The notes under the pieces are model-generated. The model made no database searches. It saw only the letters and a list, made by a program, of their open reading frames with translations, and was not told where the DNA came from. From an uncultured Erysipelotrichaceae bacterium (GTDB lineage: Bacteria > Bacillota_I > Bacilli_A > Erysipelotrichales > Erysipelotrichaceae), in contig CACZNO010000248.1 in assembly GCA_902782505.1 (NCBI GenBank), positions 1-5,285 on the forward strand: a DNA stretch of 5,285 nt, read 5' to 3'. The translations under genes and the position numbers were made by a program. Positions 1 to 4,760 of the stretch are shown one piece after another. How positions within the stretch are numbered: the stretch's first letter is position 1; each line of letters starts with the position of its first letter.

Positions 1-216
1 GTCCGAAACCTGTTCCTTCAAGGAGATGCGGCGGACAATGCGTTCAATGATCGGAAGCTTCAGTTTCAATCCGGCTTCCCATGTCGCGTTGTAGACGCCT
101 AAGCGTTCCACGATGTACGCGTGCGCCTGCGGTACGACGACCAGGCAGCTGATGATGATCGCCAGAAGGATGATGCCTAAAATGATCCAAGGTAAGTATT
201 TTAAGAATTCTTGCAT
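1..216 (-). CDS. SPFH/band-7 (stomatin/prohibitin-like) membrane protein, N-terminal part only
   Basis: Only the first 72 codons are present; the gene runs off the left edge. The start is ATG at 214-216, preceded by a strong AAAGGGGGAAAC ribosome site. Residues 8-28 form one hydrophobic membrane anchor, followed at once by VVPQAHAYIVERLGVYNATW and a GLKLKLPIIERI stretch ending in SLKEQ. This succession (membrane anchor, VxPQxxAYVVERLGxY, GLxxxxPxxxRI, SLKEQ) is the hallmark of the start of stomatin-like SPFH domains (QmcA/YbbK, HflK/C relatives). Members oligomerise on the cytoplasmic membrane, organise membrane microdomains and often modulate membrane proteases. The gene follows a small tail-anchored protein gene by 18 nt and is probably co-transcribed with it. 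The family call is secure from these residues. Total length and any NfeD-type partner cannot be seen. Confidence 0.9.
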   Translation of the reverse strand, partial: MQEFLKYLPWIILGIILLAIIISCLVVVPQAHAYIVERLGVYNATWEAGLKLKLPIIERIVRRISLKEQVSD

Positions 217-234
217 AGTTGTTTCCCCCTTTAT

Positions 235-561
235 TTAAAAGATTGCAGATTCAAAGAATAAGACAAAGAATAAGACGAAGATGATAAAGAACACAATTCC
301 GACAATCAGTTCGGCGGCGGAAGATCCCGAAGATTTTCTCCCGGAAGCGTTTCGCGCGTTGATTGCCGCATGACGGACTTCGTGCTGGCGCTTGTTGGCG
401 ACAGCCCCGGTTTTCCAGTCGTTGCGGAAGAAGTGTTCTTCTTCGCTGTGCGCGGCTTTCAGAACACCTCCGGCAGCTTTCGCACGCACGTTGTATCCTT
501 CCCGGCGCATTTCCTCTGCCAGCCAGTCATTATTGCGGTCTTCAATATCCCAGCTTTCCAT
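235..561 (-). CDS. Small hypothetical protein with a C-terminal membrane anchor (108 aa), upstream of the SPFH gene
   Basis: I do not recognise a family. The 108-residue product has a charged N-terminal half: residues 1-25 are acidic and mixed (MESWDIEDRNNDWLAEEMRR), and about 48-76 are basic and Ala/Asn-rich. A Ser/Gly linker at about 76-82 leads to one very hydrophobic helix at about 84-103, rich in Phe, Val and Ile. There is no signal peptide, so it looks like a tail-anchored protein with its bulk in the cytoplasm. The start is ATG at 559-561 with GGGGG eight bases upstream. An extended -10 promoter lies just before it, and the stop is 18 nt from the SPFH start, so the two probably form one operon. 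The helix contains a doubled VLFF encoded by a perfect 12-bp tandem repeat. A role with the SPFH protein is inferred from position only. Confidence 0.8.
   Translation of the reverse strand: MESWDIEDRNNDWLAEEMRREGYNVRAKAAGGVLKAAHSEEEHFFRNDWKTGAVANKRQHEVRHAAINARNASGRKSSGSSAAELIVGIVFFIIFVLFFVLFFESAIF
253..276 (-). repeat. Perfect 12-bp tandem repeat (two copies) inside the membrane-helix codons
   Basis: On the plus strand the unit AAAGAATAAGAC occurs at 253-264 and again at 265-276 with no mismatch. On the coding strand it specifies VLFF twice in the C-terminal membrane helix of the 108-aa protein. A third, diverged unit (GAAGATGATAAA) follows at 277-288. Because the unit is a multiple of three, gain or loss of a copy would lengthen or shorten the helix by about one turn without a frameshift. 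Confidence 0.75.
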
Positions 562-587
562 CCTGCCATCCCCCTTTCTTTATGGAT

Positions 588-600
588 ATTATACCAGTTG
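588..600 (-). promoter_or_regulatory. Extended -10 promoter for the 108-aa/SPFH pair
   Basis: On the minus strand the sequence reads ACTGGTATAATATCC. This is a perfect TATAAT (588-593) with the extended TGn element (TGG) directly upstream. I see no good TTGACA-like -35 at 16-18 bp, which is tolerated for extended -10 promoters. Transcription would start near 581, giving a leader of about 20 nt before the ATG at 561. It sits between the stop of the upstream 134-aa gene (605) and this start, so the pair can be transcribed independently. Confidence 0.65.
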
Positions 601-604
601 TCGG

Positions 605-1009
605 TCAGTCCGTATCACTACATTCCGGCACGTTTGTTAATTCACGCACAAGAGAGTCCGGGTCCAGCTGATCCAATAAGGCTATGAAGGAATCCCAGAG
701 GACCGGCACCGCGTTGACGCCGCGGATCAGCCGCGCTTTCTGCCCGACTTCCTTGTACATGATCTCAAAGGTGTAGCCCTTGCCCAGAATCGGTTTTCCG
801 TATTGGTATTCCTCTTCCCAGAATCCGATGCGCAGGTCCTCCAAAGCGCGGGACCATTCATCCCCGTAGTACCGTTCTCCTTCCCGGACATACATGCCGT
901 CGCCTTCATAGGTAAAACGGTAGTAGATCTTGTTGAGGGAGGTCGTCAGGGAAATTTCATAATTCCGCTTCGTGATTCCGGTGGTGTCGAAATACAAATA
1001 TTCAAACAT
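605..1009 (-). CDS. Hypothetical protein, 134 aa, function unknown
   Basis: No recognised catalytic motif, signal peptide or membrane segment; it looks like a soluble cytoplasmic protein. The chain is rich in aromatic residues (many Tyr, Phe and Trp) and acidic residues. It begins MFEYLYFDTT, has a Tyr-rich centre (about 28-50), then a WEEEYQYGKP stretch near 64-73. A conserved-looking tail GVNAVPVLWDSF at about 97-108 is followed by a helix. That tail loosely recalls small Firmicute proteins ending in a G-x-N-x-x-P-x-x-(W/F) segment, but this is from memory and names no function. The ATG at 1007-1009 is preceded by GAGGTATCACC, an acceptable ribosome site. The gene follows a terminator and its own -10 element, so it appears monocistronic or to read through weakly into the 108-aa gene. 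No terminator is visible after it. Confidence 0.8.
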   Translation of the reverse strand: MFEYLYFDTTGITKRNYEISLTTSLNKIYYRFTYEGDGMYVREGERYYGDEWSRALEDLRIGFWEEEYQYGKPILGKGYTFEIMYKEVGQKARLIRGVNAVPVLWDSFIALLDQLDPDSLVRELTNVPECSDTD

Positions 1010-1027
1010 GGTGATACCTCTGCCAAT

Positions 1028-1033
1028 ATTATA
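1028..1033 (-). promoter_or_regulatory. Probable -10 element for the 134-aa gene
   Basis: A perfect TATAAT on the minus strand, within CGTATTATAATATTGG, lies just downstream of the intrinsic terminator of the preceding operon. There is no TGn extension. The expected -35 position falls inside the terminator's 3' stem and shows only a weak match. The start codon lies about 20 nt downstream. Its perfect hexamer and position after a terminator support it, while the missing -35 lowers confidence. Confidence 0.5.
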
Positions 1034-1044
1034 ATACGATTCAG

Positions 1045-1079
1045 AAAAAAGACACTCACCGAAACTACGGGAGAGTGCC
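1045..1079 (-). terminator. Intrinsic terminator overlapping the end of the phosphatase gene
   Basis: On the minus strand GGCACTCTCCCG pairs with CGGTGAGTGTC around the loop TAGTTT and is followed by six T (1045-1050). The outer seven pairs are continuous (one G-U). A mismatch and a one-base bulge interrupt the inner part. The 5' arm is made of the last four codons of the phosphatase gene, and its TAG stop (1065-1067) lies in the loop. An A-run precedes the hairpin on the same strand (opposite 1083-1088), so it could also stop transcription from the other direction. Confidence 0.85.
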
Positions 1080-1532
1080 TTGTTTTTTCAGATGATCGAT
1101 CAATCCGTCCAGACCTTCCTCCAGATCACGGTAGGTGTCTTCGAACTGTCCGGTATACCAGGGATCCGCGATTTCCCTGTTTCTGCCCGCGAAAGACAGC
1201 AGGGAAGCGATTTTCTTTTTAGGATCAGGCCGGTAAAACCATGCCAGATCGTACATGTTTTCCTCATCCATCCCGATGATCCAATCGTACCTCCCGTAGT
1301 CGTCTTTGGTGATCCTTCGGGCACGATGATCACCGATCGGGATCCCATGGCGCAATAGACACCGCCTCGCTCCGTAATGGATCGGATTGCCGATTTCCTC
1401 CAGACTGGTCGCCGCGGAATCGCACGAAAGAAAACTCTCCCATCCGTTTTCCCGGATGAGATGATCCAGCATATATTCCGCCATCACCGAACGGCAGATA
1501 TTTCCGTGACATACAAACAGGATCCTGGTCAC
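1065..1532 (-). CDS. Low-molecular-weight protein-tyrosine phosphatase (EC 3.1.3.48)
   Basis: A cytoplasmic 155-residue enzyme of the usual family length that hydrolyses phosphotyrosine through a cysteinyl-phosphate intermediate. The P-loop C-x5-R is at residues 8-14 (CHGNICR) followed by Ser15. The general acid is Asp123 in the DPWY motif (123-126). The family's SAGT strand appears as SAAT (39-42), and the HRAR and IIGMDEEN motifs are at 69-72 and 85-92. The residue after CRS is Val where Pro is common. An arsenate reductase of the thioredoxin type is unlikely because the DPWY acid motif is intact and a C-terminal redox cysteine pair is absent. The start is GTG at 1530-1532, chosen because AAGGAGG lies six bases upstream and the P-loop begins at codon 8. 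It is the last gene of the transporter operon and ends in an intrinsic terminator. In vivo substrates (such as capsule kinases) cannot be told from this context. Confidence 0.93.
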   Translation of the reverse strand: MTRILFVCHGNICRSVMAEYMLDHLIRENGWESFLSCDSAATSLEEIGNPIHYGARRCLLRHGIPIGDHRARRITKDDYGRYDWIIGMDEENMYDLAWFYRPDPKKKIASLLSFAGRNREIADPWYTGQFEDTYRDLEEGLDGLIDHLKKQGTLP

Positions 1533-1548
1533 CGGTTTCCTCCTTCAG

Positions 1549-1572
1549 GACGGCGGCGTATTCACGCCCGTC
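1549..1572 (-). other. Intergenic stem-loop just upstream of the phosphatase ribosome site
   Basis: On the minus strand GACGGGCGT and ACGCCGCCGTC can pair around a GAAT tetraloop as five plus four base pairs, with a two-base bulge on the 3' side. It occupies most of the 47-nt gap between the three-helix membrane protein and the phosphatase and ends a few bases before AAGGAGG. No T-run follows, so it is not an intrinsic terminator. It could be an mRNA processing or stability element, but that is inference. Confidence 0.4.
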
Positions 1573-1579
1573 AAAACGA

Positions 1580-1882
1580 TCAGAACAGACCGCGGTTGTA
1601 CTTGAATTGTCCGTACAAGATAAATGCCAGACCGATGATTACCCCCGGCGTAATGGCGTAGGCGGTGTATTCTTCCTTCCAGAATGCCAGGACATACGCG
1701 AGGATCACGGAAATGCCGATGATCAGCGTCCCGATCCCGATGACTTTGCCGTACTTGGGGATATCCTCTTCCTTCACTTTTTTGCGGTTGTAGGAATGAA
1801 CCGTTCCGATGTTCCCGCGTATGTTCAAAATGCCGACGGCTGAAATAATGATTCCCAAAATCAGTAATATCAGGTTTTTCAT
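1580..1882 (-). CDS. Small integral membrane protein with three predicted helices (100 aa), function unknown
   Basis: A 100-residue hydrophobic protein. The predicted helices are at about 3-20 (LILLILGIIISAVGIL), 46-68 (IGIGTLIIGISVILAYVLAF) and 75-92 (AYAITPGVIIGLAFILYG). Between the first two is a charged segment with SYNRKKVKEEDIPKYGK (30-46), which looks like the conserved part of a family. Small Firmicute membrane proteins such as DUF3784-type proteins share this size and layout, but I cannot confirm membership. The ATG at 1880-1882 has AGGAGG five bases upstream. That ribosome site overlaps the TAG stop of the acetyltransferase (TAGGAGG), with nine bases between the two genes, so translation is probably coupled. 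The long hydrophobic stretches and ideal ribosome site make it a real gene. Confidence 0.82.
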   Translation of the reverse strand: MKNLILLILGIIISAVGILNIRGNIGTVHSYNRKKVKEEDIPKYGKVIGIGTLIIGISVILAYVLAFWKEEYTAYAITPGVIIGLAFILYGQFKYNRGLF

Positions 1883-1891
1883 GTTGTCCTC

Positions 1892-2398
1892 CTATGTCAG
1901 GTTCTTTTCCGCGACCAGGATTGTTCCTTCCTCTTGGGACACTTCCCGGATCACGGTGAACCCGTTTTTCTTCCAGAAATGCACGGACTGGGGATTTCCC
2001 TTGTCGATGCCAAGATACACCGCGTGAAATCCCTGTTCTTTCAAATAACGGAAGACTTCCTGCACGATTGAGGAACCGATGCCTTTTCCCTGCAGATCTT
2101 TGTCCGTCATGAAGAAACCGATAAATGCCTGTCCGTTCTCAAAATAGTTCTCGATCAGGTCCATCACGGCGATCAATTCCGACCGCTCGTAAAACCCGAC
2201 GTAATACTTGGAGGAAAAATCCTTGCCGGGAGGAGTGATGGTCAAATCGTTCAAAATCAACTCTTTGGAAGGGTTCTTGCCGCAATACGCATAATATTGG
2301 GTGTTCTTCCGGCAAAGCGCAAGAATCGTGTCCGCATCCGGTTCGTACATTCTGCGGACATTGTACCGGCGGCTGAATTTGAAAATATCCAGGGGCAT
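1892..2398 (-). CDS. GNAT-family N-acetyltransferase
   Basis: A 168-residue protein, a normal length for a single GNAT domain, which transfers acetyl from acetyl-CoA to an amine. The acetyl-CoA pyrophosphate loop (motif A, Q/R-x-x-G-x-G/A) is QGKGIG at 103-108, followed by the expected helix (SSIVQEVFRYLKEQG). Motif B is present as GNPQSVHFWKKNGF at 134-147, with the usual Asn, the F-W pair and the G-F end. The N-terminal part (about 14-90) covers the acceptor side and is unspecific. The ATG at 2396-2398 has GGAGG seven bases upstream. It starts 24 nt after the transporter stop and overlaps the next gene's ribosome site, so it belongs to that operon. The substrate is unknown. Lying beside an efflux gene, it could modify a drug or toxic amine, but many such enzymes act on peptides or metabolites. 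Confidence 0.92.
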   Translation of the reverse strand: MPLDIFKFSRRYNVRRMYEPDADTILALCRKNTQYYAYCGKNPSKELILNDLTITPPGKDFSSKYYVGFYERSELIAVMDLIENYFENGQAFIGFFMTDKDLQGKGIGSSIVQEVFRYLKEQGFHAVYLGIDKGNPQSVHFWKKNGFTVIREVSQEEGTILVAEKNLT

Positions 2399-2422
2399 AT
2401 TTGTTCCTCCGTAGTAAGAATA

Positions 2423-3706
2423 TCATACGGAAGGGTCGGAATAGTGGTATTTCTTCAGCTTATGCCCAAACAGGACACACATAAGGGTTCCCAGGATTCC
2501 GAGCACAAACATCATCAACGCCGCGCCGGAACCTTTTCCGGTTCCAAACAGAAAGCGCAGGAAGCTTCCCGCATTTTCCATAAGCGGCTCGCACACTTCG
2601 TCCACCATGAACCCTCCGAACACCAGACCGATCGGAATGGTGAAAAACTGCAGCGTGTTCCGGCAGGCATAGACTCTTCCCTGTAAGCGGGGAGGTACGG
2701 TATTGCGCATGATGACGTTCTGGTTCGCGGCCATGACCGGAACGAGAATCCATCCCACAATCTGTCCGACGCACCAAAAGACAGGGTTTCGTGAAAACGC
2801 CAGCAGGTAATTCTCCGTGGCCAGCGAGAACAACATGGTCCGGTAAATGACTTTGACCCGGTCTTTGGGATTGGGCAGCACGGTTACTAAAAGACTGCCC
2901 GCGATCATTGCGATGCCCGAACAGGAGGTGACAAACCCCAGCACCGCGTTTCCGCCGCGGGGATTCGGAAGGATCAGCGCCGGCAATACCGCGTCAAAGG
3001 CGGAAGCCACGAAATTCACGCCGGACAGGAACAGAATCACGTATAAGATCATCGGATTCTCTTTCAAAAACGCCAGACCTTCCTTCGCCAGCTGTAATAC
3101 GTTTCCTTCATTTTCGTTTTTGCCGGGAATTTCCGGGATCCGGATCAGAAATGCCAGCGCGAGGAAAGCTGCCGCAAACGTTCCGAGGTCCATCAGGATG
3201 GCTGCGGGAAGACCTCCAAGGCCGTAAACTGCCGCGGCGATCAAAGGGCTTCCGACCGTGATCAAAGAACGGGACAGGGACTGCAGGCCGCTGGTTTTCT
3301 GGTAGTATTCCTTCGGAACCAGCATTGTATACGCAACTTCCGAAGCAGGCTGCTGGACTGTGTTCATCAAACCGGAAACCGCGTTGATCATGTACAGGTG
3401 CCACACCCGCAATGAATCGGTTTTGTATAATACAAAAACCGCAGCGGTCGTGAAAGCCGCCGTCAGATCACAGATCAGCATGGTTTTTTTCTTGTCAAAC
3501 CGGTCGGATAAGGCACCGGCAAAAATGCTCATGAGGACATACGGAGCGTACGTGCAGATCCGTAATGCCGCCGTGCCGAGAGCCGATCCGGTTTTTTCGT
3601 ACAGCCATAAAGTCAGCGCAAAAGACGTCACCGCGCTTCCGAGCTGGGACAGACTCTGTGTACTCCAAAGGATCATGAAATCCTTAAGTTCATTTTTTGT
3701 TTTCAT
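2423..3706 (-). CDS. MFS efflux-type transporter (DHA3/MFS_3, macrolide-efflux-like group)
   Basis: A 427-residue cytoplasmic-membrane protein with about twelve hydrophobic segments, the size of a 12-helix MFS carrier. It opens with DFMILWSTQSLSQLGSAVTS and FALTLWLYEKTGSALGTAAL, which is characteristic of the DHA3 group containing Mef-type macrolide exporters. The loop 2-3 signature is present as GALSDRFDKKKTM (about 64-76). A central cytoplasmic loop at about 190-215 (IPEIPGKNENEGN) separates the halves, and QGRVYACRN is at about 343-351. Such proteins usually use the proton gradient to expel drugs or other hydrophobic compounds; the substrate here cannot be read off. The start at 3704-3706 has AAGGAG about ten bases upstream, a slightly long spacing. 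An in-frame ATG at codon 11 with AAGGA five bases before it is an alternative. It is first in a four-gene operon behind a structured leader that can hide its ribosome site. Confidence 0.92.
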   Translation of the reverse strand: MKTKNELKDFMILWSTQSLSQLGSAVTSFALTLWLYEKTGSALGTAALRICTYAPYVLMSIFAGALSDRFDKKKTMLICDLTAAFTTAAVFVLYKTDSLRVWHLYMINAVSGLMNTVQQPASEVAYTMLVPKEYYQKTSGLQSLSRSLITVGSPLIAAAVYGLGGLPAAILMDLGTFAAAFLALAFLIRIPEIPGKNENEGNVLQLAKEGLAFLKENPMILYVILFLSGVNFVASAFDAVLPALILPNPRGGNAVLGFVTSCSGIAMIAGSLLVTVLPNPKDRVKVIYRTMLFSLATENYLLAFSRNPVFWCVGQIVGWILVPVMAANQNVIMRNTVPPRLQGRVYACRNTLQFFTIPIGLVFGGFMVDEVCEPLMENAGSFLRFLFGTGKGSGAALMMFVLGILGTLMCVLFGHKLKKYHYSDPSV

Positions 3707-3847
3707 TGGTTCTTTGCTCCTTTTCTATTCTTGTGTTTTAGAGCAAAGCCTGAGGATTCAAACCCGAATTGTTACTCCATACAGTCTCCTCAGACCCTGC
3801 ATGGAGATTGAACAATGCACCGTCTCATGGTTCATCTGCCTATCCTT
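3707..3847 (-). promoter_or_regulatory. Structured 5' leader, candidate translational attenuator of the MFS gene
   Basis: The leader runs from the predicted transcription start (about 3847) to the transporter ATG. Three pairings are visible on the minus strand. Stem A: CTCCATGCAG..TCT (3792-3806) with AGACTGTATGGAG (3775-3787), 13 pairs, a two-base bulge and a GAGG loop. Stem B: GTCTGAGGA (3787-3795) with TCCTCAGGC (3748-3756), 9 pairs with one G-U, mutually exclusive with A. Stem C: CTTTGCTC (3741-3748) with GAGCAAAG (3712-3719), 8 perfect pairs, whose 3' arm contains the GAG of the AAGGAG ribosome site. A 25-codon leader ORF covers stem A and stops just before the 3' arm of B. A ribosome held at its end would block C and expose the ribosome site. 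No T-run follows stem C, so control would act on translation. The pairings are seen; the mechanism is inferred. Confidence 0.55.
3758..3835 (-). CDS. Candidate leader peptide (25 codons) upstream of the MFS transporter
   Basis: The ATG at 3833-3835 is preceded by AAAGGA at a spacing of seven bases, and the frame stays open to TGA at 3758-3760. The product begins MNHETVHCSISM, continues QGLRRLYG and ends VTIRV. It has no membrane segment or known domain, and it is too short for ordinary gene finding. If transcription starts near 3847, the ribosome site lies almost at the mRNA 5' end, as in known antibiotic-resistance leader ORFs. The stop is 51 nt before the transporter ATG. I do not find an exact IFVI/IAVV or Arg-x-Arg macrolide-stalling motif; LRRL and the terminal TIRV are only reminiscent. 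Chance occurrence of an ORF this short is possible, so the support comes from the ribosome site plus its fit to the RNA structure. Confidence 0.45.
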   Translation of the reverse strand: MNHETVHCSISMQGLRRLYGVTIRV

Positions 3848-3853
3848 TGTTTC

Positions 3854-3862
3854 ATTATAACA
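3854..3862 (-). promoter_or_regulatory. Extended -10 promoter of the MFS-GNAT-phosphatase operon
   Basis: The minus strand reads TTTTTGTTATAATGAAAC, a perfect TATAAT at 3854-3859 with a TGn extension (TGT). The hexamer follows the T-tract of the upstream gene's terminator directly, so the -35 region lies within the terminator hairpin, where I see no convincing TTGACA. Start of transcription is expected near 3847. Confidence 0.65.
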
Positions 3863-3898
3863 AAAATCTCCCGCTTCTCATGAAGGACAGGAGATTTT
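3860..3898 (-). terminator. Intrinsic terminator after the MBL-fold hydrolase gene
   Basis: On the minus strand AAAATCTCC (3890-3898) pairs perfectly over nine bases with GGAGATTTT (3863-3871). Within the loop CTTC and GAAG form a second short helix around ATGA. The 3' side runs into ATTTTTGTT, serving as the U-tract. It begins 11 nt after the TAA stop at 3910. Being A/T-rich on both outer ends, it may also work in the opposite direction. Confidence 0.8.
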
Positions 3899-3909
3899 CA
3901 GGTTGCTTG

Positions 3910-4749
3910 TTACAGTTCCATGAAGGTCCTGGGCATCAGGGTCACCATGGAGATTTCCCGCTCCTCGCAGATCTTCGCGAGTTTGAAGAACACCACCGGC
4001 GTCTTCTCGACCGGTTTCGGCATGCCTTTGACCGGTTCGTCCAGCGATGAGAAGAAGTTGTCCCAGTGTAACGGGATCACGATCTGCGGATGTACCTTGC
4101 CGACCGTTTCCGCACAGAATTTCTTTTCCGTTTCCTCATCCGCCTTGGCTAATCCCGCAACCCCCAGGAACAGCACATCTGCCGTATATCCGTCCAGCTG
4201 ACCTTCAATGTAGTTGAAACTCGGACGGATCAGATACCGTTTTCCGGAATGTTCTACATAGAAATCGTACGAACCGCCTTCCTTGTAGTCCCGCAGCTTT
4301 GCCGGCTGCACCAGCGGTTTGTCGATGGTCTGCCCGAGGTCGTTGTTGAGGATCGTCGGCTTGGAATGTAACGACTTCAATACTTTAATCGTGTAATCGC
4401 CGACGGTGAACACATCTTCGGCTTTGAACTCCTTCAGTTTTTCTTCCGGAACGTTTCCTCCTCTGGCGACATTGAGCGCGGAAGAGGATCCGTAAATCAT
4501 CGCGCCGCACCTGTTCGCGACATACGGGGCGTCCATGACGTGGTCGTGGTGACTGTGCGAAACGAAAATCGCCCGCAGCCGTTCGATCTTGTGCAGGCGG
4601 ATCATTTTGTCCGCGATCTTCGTGTCGGTCGGTTCGCTGCCGGAAATGTATTTGGCCAAAGACGGCCGGGTGAAATGCGCGTCAAACAGGATCTGATCCT
4701 TTCCGTCATCGAACAACAAGGTGGTGGTTCCAAAAAAAGTAACTTTCAT
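3910..4749 (-). CDS. Metallo-beta-lactamase-fold metal-dependent hydrolase (UlaG-like)
   Basis: A 279-residue cytoplasmic protein with no signal peptide. It opens with the family pattern MKVTFFGTTTLLFDDG..ILFDAHFTRP (strands leading to Asp23). The metal-binding H-x-H-x-D-H motif appears as HSHHDH at 65-70. Further likely ligands are His128 (SLHSK), Asp191 (ADVLFLGVAG) and His228 (PLHWDNF). This arrangement is that of MBL-fold proteins of the UlaG/COG2220 kind, which hydrolyse phosphodiester, lactone or other ester bonds with two metal ions. The substrate is unknown. I chose ATG at 4747-4749 because GAGGAG lies seven bases upstream. The in-frame ATG five codons earlier overlaps the preceding stop and lies within its ribosome site. 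It follows the alpha/beta hydrolase gene by 11 nt, in one operon, and ends in an intrinsic terminator. Confidence 0.9.
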   Translation of the reverse strand: MKVTFFGTTTLLFDDGKDQILFDAHFTRPSLAKYISGSEPTDTKIADKMIRLHKIERLRAIFVSHSHHDHVMDAPYVANRCGAMIYGSSSALNVARGGNVPEEKLKEFKAEDVFTVGDYTIKVLKSLHSKPTILNNDLGQTIDKPLVQPAKLRDYKEGGSYDFYVEHSGKRYLIRPSFNYIEGQLDGYTADVLFLGVAGLAKADEETEKKFCAETVGKVHPQIVIPLHWDNFFSSLDEPVKGMPKPVEKTPVVFFKLAKICEEREISMVTLMPRTFMEL

Positions 4750-4760
4750 ATGTTTTCTCC

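Noticed and set aside
363..687. Several plus-strand open frames over the 108-aa gene and its promoter
   Set aside because: They lack ribosome sites and run across the promoter and the end of the 134-aa gene on the opposite strand. The minus-strand genes have starts, ribosome sites and plausible proteins.
1065..1532. Thioredoxin-type arsenate reductase (ArsC) as the identity of the C-x5-R protein
   Set aside because: The DPWY acid loop of tyrosine phosphatases is intact, the paired C-terminal redox cysteines are absent, and no ars genes are nearby.
2405..2430. Short hairpin (CCGTA/TACGG) at the transporter-acetyltransferase junction
   Set aside because: Only five pairs across a 12-nt loop, easily expected by chance; no T-run and no further support.
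3748..3795. tRNA-like T-arm (GGGTTTGAATCC) flanked by complementary arms CTGAGGA/TCCTCAG on the minus strand
   Set aside because: The T-stem pairs over only about three bases, and there is no D-arm, anticodon arm or CCA end at the right distances. The complementarity is better read as a leader RNA pairing (stem B).
3790..3828. Second short ORF in the leader (12 codons, begins MRRCIV)
   Set aside because: It overlaps the 25-codon ORF in another frame and lacks a good ribosome site; the upstream ATG is better placed.
3707..3847. Known riboswitch or T-box in the transporter leader
   Set aside because: I see no T-box sequence (AGGGTGGNACCGCG) and none of the well-known riboswitch core motifs, and no transcription terminator follows. 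A short ORF with ribosome-site sequestration explains the structure better.
3360..3860. Long open frame on the plus strand (166 codons), and a similar one at 2847-3227
   Set aside because: Both are antisense to the MFS gene and its leader, have no convincing ribosome site and encode low-complexity, non-family-like sequence. They are frame shadows of a strongly supported gene.
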